This document shows, one piece after another, positions 20,179-32,253 of a DNA stretch of 64,000 nucleotides; position 1 is the first letter of the stretch; the number at the start of each line of letters is the position of its first letter. Origin of the DNA: Topomyia yanbarensis. Taxonomy: Eukaryota > Arthropoda > Insecta > Diptera > Culicidae. The notes under the pieces were generated by a model, which saw only the letters and a list, made by a program, of their open reading frames with translations, ran no database searches and had not been told where the DNA came from. The translations under genes and the position numbers were made by a program. The stretch covers positions 370,520,166 to 370,584,165 of the forward strand of contig NC_080672.1 in NCBI RefSeq assembly GCF_030247195.1, written 5' to 3'.

Positions 20179-23100
20179 TACGTTTCTCAAATAGCGAAGA
20201 TATGTTTAGATATCACAAATGAGTACCCCCATTTGTTTGAAATGAGGTGGAACTACCTATGGGAATTACTTGTCTAGTGTTGCAACTATTGAAACATTCA
20301 GAACGACTGTTTAAACATTGTTAGTTTTGTTGGCTGTCATTACTCTTATGAGTTGAGAACTCATGTATTCAATTCGAACACCAGCCAACTTGATTTATTT
20401 TGGGAATATTTCTCGGGTACAAAATAAGAACAAGGACCACACACAGAGTTCAAATCACGACAGTGACAAAGAATGATAGATATGAAAGCACCTTTATCGT
20501 GAAACTTGGAATGGCAATCCTGAACGGCTTAACAGCCAATTGAAGCAAAGCTTTCTCTCACTTTATCGTTCGGAATATTTCCTGGGTTCCAGATTCTGGC
20601 CAGATGTTCTGGGTCATTCAAATCCTTCATCGAGCATGAATGTTGCTTGTTATCTTACAACATTACCTGAATCACGAAAGCACTGCGGCGCTTCATGTTC
20701 AAGATTTTGACTAAAAACACAGGTGACCTCGATTGAACCGGCGACGAACCTTTTACTTGTCGGATATTTTGCTACGAGTCTTCGCAACTGGTTGAAGTAT
20801 TGAATTTAGTCGATTTCATAAAGTCCCTGCCAGGAAATAAAATAATCAGGAAAAAAAAAGTTTAAATTCGATCACCGCTCCAATCCTTTACACATATGCT
20901 TCAACGAACCTGCAACGATCTGTTTTTTCTTCTTTCTGCGTCTCGTTATTCGATTCTTTTTTTTCCCAACAAACCCCGCGAGGAGCCCGTCACGCGGAGC
21001 AGACAGTACCTGACAAAGGAGAGCGCGTGAAATTTATTAACCAGATTAAACAAAAGTGAACGATTGAGCAGCGAAGGATTACCGATCGCGAGACGCGAGC
21101 AGAGGACACGGCGGGATCCAACACGGAACGAGCACACGATTATCTAAAGCGCAGGTGCACGTGTGCCTTTCGTGCGCGAAAATATGTACTTAGTGTAATC
21201 AGACGAGTTGGTTGAAATTCCGCCGGGGATCTGCGCAAAAACGCTTCGGTCGGCCCCTACAATGGACTATGAAAGCCATTGCTGGCCGAGTTTCGTGAAA
21301 CAATTATCGGATAAAACAATAAATCACGCTCACGGCAGATAAATTTAACATTAACGAAATCGTTACCGGTTCGGCTCAGGAAAGAGCTTACATGTTCAGC
21401 TGCGGTGCACGTAATGCTCATTATTGTAAAGGCCCGTTTTTATAGGTCGAAGGATTAACCTTATCCCGGGGTGGTTGGCAAGGAGAGGAAACAATTGCAA
21501 TTTGGTTGGAAAGTGATTTTGGAAAGCGAACTGAGATCTGCGTGTGCGAAAGGAAAGTGGTTTTCCAAATTGGGATGCCGCAATCGAGTCAGCATTTTCA
21601 CCTCAAGCCTAATTTGAACCAAAGATAATATCGTTTAAGGTGGGAAGAGGACTGTGATGGAAGACTGAAGGAATATGCTTATACACGAATGGAAACAGAT
21701 GATTATCGTAAGATAGCGTTCGAATAATATTTCATCTGAAGTCTTCTTTCTTAGAAAATTAAGCACCAGAAATTGCATTTTTTCTTGACACAAAAAATAC
21801 AGGACGTTGTTTCACATAATTACGATCGCAAACCTCTCTACAGAGTAAAAAAGGACAGCTTAAGTCCCTCCGGTTGTAAAACCAAATTCTCCAATGCATT
21901 TTTCCTTCAAATTGCAATAACTCTAAAAAACGATCACATTCCGGGCATAATTATTAGTAGACACACTTGCGAATACCTACCTCTGCAAAAAAGACGCCTA
22001 AAGCCCACCATAAAATGATATGATGCTTTCCCAGCCTACTTTTGAACCCGCAAGGTCGCACGACTTTTTTACGGACACACAAAACCGTAGAAAAGCACAT
22101 AAAAAACTGTCCACTTCCAGAGCGTCACAGTACCGTTCGATTTTTTTATGGCGGTTTGCCCAAAAAAACGAGAACAACCAGACCAATTAGTACAAAAAAA
22201 CGAGCTTTGATTTTTCGTTGCTTGCAGCACCGAAGGGCAACATTTAGTAAATAGAGCCTCATAAAAATGAGCATAAAATGCGAAGGATCCGTTAACAAAA
22301 CGAGTCACACGATTTGGCTGGCCGTTTGAGGCAAAAAACGGGATCATTTTTTAGGAAATAGCCGCCATACAAATTTGGTAAAAAAAATCATCATTTACGA
22401 TTGGGAAAATAAATTGTTTTTTACTACGCCCGGATTCATTGTCCTTTCGACCTGGCCCGTCCTGAATTCGGTTTGCCGAAACCAGATTAGAAATTCAGTT
22501 TACTGTATCGAAGGACAGTTTGCGATTTTTTTTTTCATTTTTTACTCTCACTTTTTTACATGTTAGAGTCCCGTTATGTTCAAGGACACTTGTGCCATTA
22601 ACGTTGGTTTTAGCTCGAACATACTTCCAAAGGATCTTCAGGTACCTAGTTTGCGAATGACGAATCAGTATTTTTCAGCGCGAGTGTTTTTTTGTTGTAT
22701 CCTGATCGTCGGCGAAAAATAAAATAGCCGAAAAAGGAAGCCGCCACACCCGCTCATCAAATGATAATGAACGATCAGCAAAACAAATTCCAAACTTCTT
22801 TGCGATTTGCGGCGAATCATAAAGCGATTTCAAGTTTCGACTCGTTAGAACCTCTTTTTTTTTGTGTGCAACACATCCCAGTGCAGCAGCCCCCGGTTAG
22901 TCGAGATGATAGCACAAACGAATCACCGGTCGAGGTGACCCGAAGAGGGCACTTCTTCCCATTTATAAATCCGAGCAAGGTGCGCACTGTGATCCATCGG
23001 CACAAAAGTGGGACTCCTTTTCCAAGAGGAACTCCCTCATAACTCAAACAATAGATCAAAGCAAACCGGTCACGCTACGTAGACAACCATTTGAGCCATG

Positions 23101-23699
23101 GCACGCTTAAACGAGGAAGACTTCGCAACCTTCAATCAACCGAGGCGGTTTTTGACAGAGAGGTGACCAGCACACAACACCATGGATACCACAGTGTCGG
23201 CCAATCGTTCTGCCGAAATCGTGACCTTTGCATTTAACATATTTTGCCCAGTCGGCACTGTGGTTGCTGCGAGTTGTCGGCTCCTTTTGTGTTTGTGCGT
23301 ATAATCTCTGCCTTTCTCACGTCCTGTGCGCAATCGCTCATCGGTCAGCTTTCCGCAGTCCGGAGTCATTATCGTTAGGGTACCAAATTCAACAGTAGTT
23401 TGAAGCGCAATTTCAGCTGCTGGTTGGTTTGGTATGTAGTCAACCGGTAGGAAATTTCACACCTATTTGAGAAATTCCACCGCGTCCTTTTCGGTCACTA
23501 GGTGGGTTCTTATTTGACGGTGAAACATGGCGGTTTGGATGAAATACGCAAAAAGGGGGGAGCAGAACCGGCAACTAATTGTTCTCCCTAGAACTACAGC
23601 AATCTTTATAAATCACAACTTCTATTTAGATGATTTTTCGATATACATGTTGCTCGACCAATTCGCGTCAATAGAAAAACGTGAACAACTTTTATCATG
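20179..23699. other. Unassigned stretch
   Basis: I recognise no gene or transposon. The part at about 20,940-21,500 is less AT-rich and has the look of single-copy DNA, with homeobox-type AT cores (ACAATAAATCACG, TTTTTATAGG) that could belong to an enhancer. This is only a compositional impression. Open frames here are short and on both strands. Confidence 0.4.
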
Positions 23700-23823
23700 T
23701 TGAAATTTTTCATGTTTTGGCTATGCAATCACTCTAAAAATCGATTTTTAAACCGAGGCCCGCAGGGTCGACGAGTGTCATATACCATTCGAATCAGTTC
23801 GACGAGATCGGAAAATGTGTGTA
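23700..23823 (-). repeat. CATA-bearing dispersed repeat, second copy, inverted
   Basis: Read on the minus strand, this segment matches the block at 19557-19665 (ATCTCG, GAACTGA, GAGTATGACACTCG, CCTCGGTT, GTGATTGCATAGCC) with scattered differences. It abuts the 3' end of a minus-strand R1 copy through ACACACAT, the same junction type as copy A. Confidence 0.75.
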
Positions 23824-25395
23824 TTTTTTATAGTACGCCCTTCTTCCCCACGGAACTACGTCAAGGTATTAATTCGTGGGGGATTCCTTGTGCCTTTATC
23901 GCACCTCTTTCTTCTGCTCTATCTCGGAGCCTCACTTGGTTCATGAAATGGCTCGACCTTTGAGCTTTGATTTAATTATCGACTCATCTATTGCTTCCTG
24001 TCTTCATCTATTACGTCGCCGTTTAGCTCTCGTCCCCGTGAGCCGTTTAAGTACTGATACCTTGAGCCATTTTGCTCCTGTTTCCGTGAGTCATTCAGCT
24101 TCCGGCTTTATCACGATCTACTTGGATAATTCCTGACGGTGAACTCACACTACTCCGACCAATAGCTCCCCGACGGAGAAATTTCCCCCGACACCGATCC
24201 CCGGTTCCTTGAGCCATTTAGCTCCCAGCTTGATCGAGATCACCTCGAATAATATCCTACTCCGACAGAGAGTTCCCCCGGCAACGGAATTTCTCTCGGT
24301 ACCGGTGTTTGTTTCCTGAGCCAATTAGCTCCGGTGAATCTACCCTGCCGTGAATTCCCCGGCAAAACCGATGTTCTTTTCCATGAGCAATTTAGCTCTC
24401 CGCTTCGTCCCGATCTACTCGATCTAGTCCCCGGTGGGGGACTTAGCCTACTCAATGGGTAAGTCGGTAGGTGCTGAGGTCCATCCAGCGATTCCGGGTG
24501 GAGCGTAGCTTCCGGTTCGCTGGTGCCCCGACGACCCAAACCCGGTACTATGTTGCGTACTACACAACTGGTCCCCGGCGATGGACCTAGTCTACACCGT
24601 CGGAGAGTTTCCCGGTGGCGGAATTTCTCCCAAAACCCGATTTGTGGTTTCCCGGCGGCGTTCTAACCAGAGGCGCTACTTTGTTGGTCGCTTCGCCACT
24701 TCTTCTGCAGCTCGGAGAGTATACTCGTAACCACTTTGTTGACAGCGTCCCAGATATGCTCATCGTGGCACATCTCTTCCACTGTTAAACCAGGCATACC
24801 CTTTAGGACTTCTTTGAACCTAGAGACACCCGCCAGGAGACGTCTCGTGCTGCCTCTTGCTCCTCCGTGATTTGGCATAATCCATGCCTTAGTTGTCCTC
24901 GCAGCCTTCTCAGATAGCAAGTCGACATGGCTGTTATAATTTAACCGATCGTCGACCGTCACATCCAGGTGCTTCAGCGCACGCATTGATGGGATGGATT
25001 GTCTTATGGTGAGCCAGCTGCAACTTGTCTTTAGCCATCCAGGTTTCCAAGATGTCTATTGTATCCGCCGTCAACATCTCAACATCTTCAAGGGTCTCGC
25101 CCGTTATCGTTAGGACAACATCATCTGCAAAGCCGACGATCTCAACACCCCTGGACAGTTCCAGTATTAACACTCAATTGTACATTATATTCCTTTCCAG
25201 AACCCGAAGTGCCTCTGCGATAATCCGTTCACACTTTCAGCGTAGGTCGTCAGCCTGTTGAAGATGAACCTTTCCAGACGTTACGCCGATACGATACTGG
25301 ATCTTCTGTTGGTTTCCCTGCTTTTGGCAGCAGCAGCAGCTTCTGGATCTACCATTTATCCGGGAAGTAGCCATCTCAGCATACCTCATACCTGA
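23824..25395 (-). mobile_element. R1-clade retrotransposon copy B, 5'-truncated and deleted
   Basis: On the minus strand this copy holds the C-terminal half of ORF2 and a 3' UTR of about 840 bp with the same kind of repeated motif (CTAGTCCCCGG on the plus strand near 24427 and 24570). Its 3' end adjoins ACACACAT. The sequence is diverged from copies A and C, so it represents a different R1 family or subfamily. It stops about 70 bp before the 7-mer satellite. Confidence 0.8.
24663..25395 (-). pseudogene. R1-clade ORF2 fragment (copy B), reverse transcriptase C-terminal half
   Basis: Motifs seen on the minus strand, in order, are LLLLPKAGKPTEDPVSYR, then LERFIFNRLTTYAESVNGLS and HFGFWKG (after a frame change), then NIMYN, EIVGFADDVVLTITGET with the catalytic Asp pair, and a C-terminal piece with DEHIWDAVNKVVTSILSEL. 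Between FGFWKG and NIMYN the region with the first catalytic Asp is deleted, and a second deletion follows RRLLAGVSRF. Several frameshifts and stops make it non-functional. It retains the 22-codon segment that copy A has lost. Confidence 0.82.
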
Positions 25396-25466
25396 TAGCC
25401 GTACAGAGCAACAGGGATTATCAGTGATATGCATTGAACAAATTTTGTGCGTATATGTACTTTACT
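25396..25466. other. Short spacer before the satellite
   Basis: About 70 bp without features separates the R1 copy B from the 7-mer array. Confidence 0.4.
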
Positions 25467-26545
25467 GTTAATTGTTAATTGTTAATTGTTAATTGTGAAT
25501 TGTCAATTATCAATTGCCAATTGTCAATTGTCAATTGTCAATTGTCAATTGTCAATTGTCAATTGTCAATTGTCAATTGTCAATTGTCAATTGTCAATTG
25601 TCAATTGTCAATTGTCAATTGTCAATTGTCAATTGTCAATTGTCAATTGTCAATTGTCAATTGTCAATTGTCAATTGTCAATTGTCAATTGTCAATTGTC
25701 AATTGTCAATTGTCAATTGTCAATTGTCAATTGTCAATTGTCAATTGTCAATTGTCAATTGTCAATTGTCAATTGTCAATTGTCAATTGTCAATTGTCAA
25801 TTGTCAATTGTCAATTGTCAATTGTCAATTGTCAATTGTCAATTGTCAATTGTCAATTGTCAATTGTCAATTGTCAATTGTCAATTGTCAATTGTCAATT
25901 GTCAATTGTCAATTGTCAATTGTCAATTGTCAATTGTCAATTGTCAATTGTCAATTGTCAATTGTCAATTGTCAATTGTCAATTGTCAATTGTCAATTGT
26001 CAATTGTCAATTGTCAATTGTCAATTGTCAATTGTCAATTGTCAATTGTCAATTGTCAATTGTCAATTGTCAATTGTCAATTGTCAATTGTCAATTGTCA
26101 ATTGTCAATTGTCAATTGTCAATTGTCAATTGTCAATTGTCAATTGTCAATTGTCAATTGTCAATTGTCAATTGTCAATTGTCAATTGTCAATTGTCAAT
26201 TGTCAATTGTCAATTGTCAATTGTCAATTGTCAATTGTCAATTGTCAATTGTCAATTGTCAATTGTCAATTGTCAATTGTCAATTGTCAATTGTCAATTG
26301 TCAATTGTCAATTGTCAATTGTCAATTGTCAATTGTCAATTGTCAATTGTCAATTGTCAATTGTCAATTGTCAATTGTCAATTGTCAATTGTCAATTGTC
26401 AATTGTCAATTGTCAATTGTCAATTGTCAATTGTCAATTGTCAATTGTCAATTGTCAATTGTCAATTGTCAATTGTCAATTGTCAATTGTCAATTGTCAA
26501 TTGTCAATTGTCAATTGTCAATTGTCAATTGTCAATTGTCAATTG
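25467..26545. repeat. (CAATTGT)n 7-bp satellite, about 1.08 kb
   Basis: The array begins with about four copies of the variant TTGTTAA, then a few single-base variants (25495-25520), and from about 25,518 to 26,545 is uniform TTGTCAA, roughly 147 perfect copies. The right edge is abrupt. The unit contains the self-complementary hexamer CAATTG. Since 7 is not a multiple of 3 and the plus strand has no stop, all three plus frames encode the same repeating heptapeptide (QLSIVNC); the minus strand has a TGA in each frame. These frames are artefacts, not genes. Confidence 0.98.
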
Positions 26546-27640
26546 TTTGTTGAGTGCTTTTCTCTTTTCTGTTTTCTGATTTTTCCGTTTTGTTTTTTCA
26601 CTTTTTTCTGATTTTCTTGTAGTTCTGGTATGATCTGTTTTTCTATTTTTTCTGCCTTTTCTTGTTTTGTCCTTTTTTACTGTTTTTCTCTTTTCTTTTA
26701 TTTTCTGTTTTTTCGTATTTCCTTTCTTTGTGTTTTGTGTTTTGTGTTTGGTGGTTTGTGGTTTGTGGTTTATGGTTTGTGTTTTGTATTTTGTGTTTTA
26801 TGTTTTGTGTTCTGTGTTTTGTGTTTTGTGTTTTGTGTTTTGTATTTTGTGTTTGGTGGTTTGTGTTTGGTGGTTTGTGTTTTGTGTTTTGTGTTTGTGT
26901 GTTTTCTGTTTTTGTTTCTTTTTTTGCTCCGTATTTAGTTTTGTTTTCTGTTTTGTTTTTTGCCTTTTGTTCCTTAGTTTTTCGTTATTTGATTTTTGTT
27001 TTGTGTTTTTAAGCGTTCTGGTTATTGTTGTTTTATTGTTTTACTGCTTTCTTTAATCGCCTTGTTTTTGGCTTTTTGTTTTTTGTATTCACTTTTTGTT
27101 TTTGGTTCTTTGTTTTTTTTTGTTTTTACTATGCATGTATGTATGTTTTTTGGGGCTTTAACCTAGTTGGTCATTCGCCATTTTGTTGTTCTTTGTTTTG
27201 TTTCTCTTTATTTGTTTTTTGTTTTAATTCGTGCATTTTGTTTGATTTTGCTTTCCGTTCTTTGGGTTCTGTTTGTTTTATGTTTTCGTTTTCTTTTGAT
27301 TATTGCTTGTTTTTTCGCTATTCTTTTTTATTTTTTATTTGTTTTTTATTTCTTGTTTTCTTATGGCTATTGTTTTTTTTTTGTTTTTCGTTCTTATTTG
27401 TTATTTTTTTGTTGTCCTTTGCTCTTAATTTTTTTTGCTCAGTTTTTTTAGTTTAATTCTAGCTTTTCGTTTGTTTTTGTTTTCCGTTGTTTGCTTTTCG
27501 AATTTTGCTTTTTTGTCTTCTTTTTTTTCCTTTTTTGACCCTTGTTTCTTAATTTTCTTTCTCGTTTTTTTTGCTTTTTGTTTTTTAGGATTTGTTGTTT
27601 ATAGATTGTTTCTTCCATTTAATATTTATCTACCATTTGG
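26546..27640. repeat. T/G-rich low-complexity tract
   Basis: The plus strand is dominated by T with some G and is poor in A and C for about 1.1 kb. Between 26,720 and 26,900 it shows a clear 7-bp period (GTTTTGT and variants). Long open frames rich in Phe, Cys, Val and Leu are a by-product of the composition. It looks like a decayed simple-repeat tract next to the pure 7-mer array. Confidence 0.85.
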
Positions 27641-29615
27641 GAGCTAGCAAATCTACTAGTGATCCGAAGAATTCATTGATCATGAAATTCAGTTAATTTG
27701 TTAAATGTATCTGAAGAACAGCCGAACTGTGAACAGCAAATTTTAGCAGTCGGTGAAACATTTATAATTTTAGGTTGCAACCCCTTCTCGCTACAACTAT
27801 GCCAGTAATTATTTTTAATTTCGATTACACATCTCGAAACAAATGACTCAACCATGGCCCCATTTTGCCGAACCAGTTTATCACTGTCCTCGGAGACAAT
27901 GACCAGTCACTCAGCCGGTCAGTTTGTGGCTACGTACGTACTTCCATCACGGTGTCGTTCTGACGAGGTTGAAGGCGTCAAAAAAGTGATAAATACTTTC
28001 TCTTCATCATCCACTTTTCAGATTGCGCGTTATCCCCAGCAGTTGGTCGGAAGTGTCAGGAGCAGCTGCATCTGGCTGCTGAAATTATCCTACGCGCCCT
28101 TTCAGACATCAATCATAATCGCGCCTCGAAAGTTTTTTTTTCGGCAGATGAGAAGTACATTGACGATTACACAGCTAAAGTGACCGCTCAACCAGAGTTT
28201 CCACTCAAATCGATCGTCAAGAGTGCCTAGAAAACTTCGATCGGCAACTCAAGGTCCTTTGACGGACTTTCAAACAGTAACTCGTTAATCCCCGCGGGGC
28301 ACCTTAAGTGAATTCAACACTGCTTCCCATCCCCGCATTTGAGATTACCAACACACCCGTACCGGTCCGAGCCGCGAGTAACCAGCCCTTTCCAAAAGCG
28401 GCTTTTCTCAGAATTATTACCGCCAATATTATTCATAAAATAAATGGCACAGGATTAGCGGCGATGCACGCGGGGTTGTGCCATCAGCTATAAATAATCT
28501 GCTTGGTGGTTGCTTACCCATCGTCAGAAGGTAGATCAGAAAATCCTCGTCGTCTGTCGGTGCAGCAGATGCTGCTGCTGCTGCTGAATAGCACAGGAGG
28601 TGTGAAGCTCATGGAAAAATTAAGCTCTTTTCGCACTTGAGGCTGTCAATTACTGGAGCGATTTTTTCTCCGTTCGGCGCAGTCGGAGCAGCCCAAGCAG
28701 GACTCCTCGACTTCTCGTCCGGGGAGATGAATGGATTCGATAAATTCGCAGGCAATCAGACTTTCGCGGTGTGAAGGGATAGGGTCTTCTTCCCCCCCTG
28801 AGGTGAGAGGAGGGGAGAGTTGCGCTAACATGTTTCTGAATGCTCAAGCGTTGACGGCGCGGAAAGCTTTTGCTCGAAAGGGGAGATAAATTATGGGACC
28901 GGTGATTAAGATTTCGCGAATATTTATCACTAATATATGGGCATAATTTTCTGCTGGAAATTATGTTGTGAAACAGTTCGAAACAGCTTTATAACCATCC
29001 GAAGAGGCAGCCGAGGGCCGAGAGAGCGATACAAAAGCATCCAATAATCGTCAATAACTGCTTGAATCGATGAAAGGTACCCCGATTGACTTTGGTTACG
29101 CAAAGGAATATTCGAAATGAAAATTTGCCTGTCAAATAAATTACTTAATTCTATTAAAAATGTTGATTGGACATCGAACGCTAACTAATGTCGTCAATAC
29201 ATTACCTCTAGTCGCAGCTGAGATACGCCTTCCGAGAAGCAGCAAGATCGACGAAGGACAAAATGGATCAAAGTGCACCTTTATGCAAATGGTAGCATCG
29301 AACCCAGCGCCAGATGTCCACTGGTGGCCTAGATTTTCGAAATTATAAGCGTGTGCCGCCATAACTCACCGCACCGATATTCAAATCAGAACCCCGGTCA
29401 GTGTTTCGCTTTGTCAGCACGTGTCTTAACTAGACAGAACACGCGCTGAACAAAACTCGATCTTGTCGACCAGGTCTTCGGGGAGAAATTTGAAATTCAA
29501 AAACAGAAATGAAAAAAAAACGGCTGCCGTCGCGGCCGGGCGATTTATGCCTTACTCTTTTGAGCCGTATACATTTCCTTTACCCATGATTGCTTAACAA
29601 CATCGGATCTTTTGG
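27641..29615. other. Unassigned stretch
   Basis: No gene is recognisable. A small (CTG)n run lies near 28570-28585. The region at about 28,300-28,560 is moderately GC and contains AT-core motifs (ATTATTCATAAAATAAATGG), resembling single-copy DNA that might be regulatory. There is no direct support. Confidence 0.4.
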
Positions 29616-29794
29616 GGGTCAAACAGAATGCTGCATCAGTGATGCAGCGTCAGCAGCTAATAAGAAAAGTTCTAAAGTTGTCATGACAACTTTAGCTCGC
29701 TTGTCACAGAAAGTCATTGGTAGTAATTGATTTGGCAGACTTTCCCTACCGGGCTTTGACACTTCGTTCAGTGATGGAGCATTCTGTTTGACCC
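29616..29794. mobile_element. Small MITE with GGGTCAAACAGAATGCT ends
   Basis: GGGTCAAACAGAATGCTGCA at the left end has an inverted partner at the right end with two mismatches over 27 bp. Near the middle (29672-29695) lies a perfect 24-bp palindrome built on CTAAAGTTGTCA. There is no coding capacity. I could not define the target duplication with confidence. Confidence 0.65.
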
Positions 29795-30479
29795 TTCACG
29801 GTTGGGGAGAGAAAACTTTTGTCATCGGTTTCTCTGCTGGGGATCGGTTATTTAAATTTATACGGTAATTACGATGGACCTTGGGGACTAATATTTACCG
29901 ATTGCGTGTGACTGTCGATTCTTCATATCCCGTTGCTGACCAGTTGGGGGGGGGGGGGGGAAATTCACAAGCTGTGCAATTATTTGGTGATACTTCAGGG
30001 CGTTGATAACAGGGACGTGATGTCAGGGTATTGAATTACTGGCATTAAAACGCCATCAGCAGTTTTAATCAAGTTAACGGAGTTTAATCAGTACCTTGGT
30101 ACGTTTTATTAATTTTCGAATTTCACTGTCTGAAGTTTTTGCCTCGAAATCCTGTGAATCAATATCATATTTCGTGTCGAAAAGCAACATATTTGAATAG
30201 ACTAGTGAACAAAACTTTTAACAAAAATATAAGTGAACAGTTCTCATTGAAGCAGCTTTAAGTTTTAGATCTTAAATACGTCTTTCATTTTGGTACATTT
30301 AAGATTTACCCAGTAAGTCGGGTGCTAGCAGTTTTATTAATTTTCTAATTATATTTTATTTATGAAGTTCAAGAATTCACACATTTACAATAAAAAAATA
30401 TTGGTGGGTTATGCCAGAGATATAGCCCGAATGAAGTAGAATGTATTTTAAACTGATAATTCTAATACAAAAGTTTTTT
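29795..30479. other. Unassigned AT-rich stretch with a G15 run
   Basis: A run of 15 G residues lies at 29946-29960. The rest is AT-rich and shows nothing recognisable. Confidence 0.5.
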
Positions 30480-30805
30480 AATAACTTTTGATAAATTTAC
30501 GTAACAGATGTGGAAAAGTAACATATATTTTTCCAGTCACTCCTGCACATAAATTTTCTGGTTGACCGGTTGCGATGTAAGCCACAGGAACAGATGGCCT
30601 GCCATACGAGATATTTCGTTGCACACTCCTAGCTTACTTACGATGTCTCGAACGGTTGGGTTCCACTTGAAACAACTGGCCAGTCTTTTCGTCGTTTATG
30701 CGTTCTCCAGCTTTTGATTTCTCTCCGATCCAGTTTTTCTGGCTGTCAACAAACGTTTTCTGAAAACTTTTATTACTTTACTTTACGCCTTGCCATTTCG
30801 ACTCA
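30480..30805 (-). pseudogene. Tc1/DD37E-type transposase relic with internal deletion
   Basis: On the minus strand the relic encodes KVIKVFRKRLLTARKTGS and then CFKWNPTVRDIVSKLG, which is the N-terminal helix-turn-helix region of Tc1-like transposases. After a frame change it reads KYLVWQAICSCG, then VNQKIYVQE and LEKYMLLF, which belong downstream of the first catalytic Asp. The segment with that Asp is deleted and the C-terminal catalytic half is absent. It resembles the DD37E element at 3.6-4.8 kb but is much more decayed. Confidence 0.72.
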
Positions 30806-31983
<1,178 letters not shown>

Positions 31984-32005
31984 TTTGGAAGCATGAAAGT
32001 TTTTA

Positions 32006-32180
32006 TTAACCCTCAGAAAGGCACGCGGGTCTCAGAGGCCTGGTACGTTACAAATTTTTAGTTACAAAAAATGTGTATACAGTATAAGTTTGGGCATGGA
32101 AATTTTGATAAGTAGCTTTGAAATCTAAAACAAAAATAAAGAATTGTGAAATTTTCATCTATGGAGTGATGCGCAGCTAT
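32006..32180 (+). repeat. Dispersed repeat, copy 2, cut by a LINE insertion
   Basis: The sequence matches copy 1 (12556-12732) almost base for base from TTAACCCTCA through TGATGCGCAGCTAT. It then stops exactly where a run of T begins, which is the poly(A) tail of a minus-strand LINE. The rest of the repeat was not found on the other side of that LINE. Confidence 0.8.
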
Positions 32181-32253
32181 TTTTTTTAATCTAAAGATTT
32201 ATTTGAACCGGCTCAATGCGTTAGCACAACTGAGCAGTGGGTCTTTTATTTTT

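Noticed and set aside
25467..26545. CRISPR-like array
   Set aside because: There are no spacers. It is a pure 7-bp tandem repeat in a eukaryotic genome.
25479..26611. Three overlapping frames of about 360 codons encoding a repeating heptapeptide
   Set aside because: All three plus frames of a stop-free 7-mer array give the same peptide. There is no start context or flanking coding sequence.
26630..27647. Several Phe/Cys/Val-rich frames that look like membrane proteins
   Set aside because: They come from T/G-rich low-complexity DNA and occur in all three frames.
27854..28183. 109-codon plus-strand frame
   Set aside because: Ser-rich, no motif, no neighbouring exon-like frames or clear splice sites.
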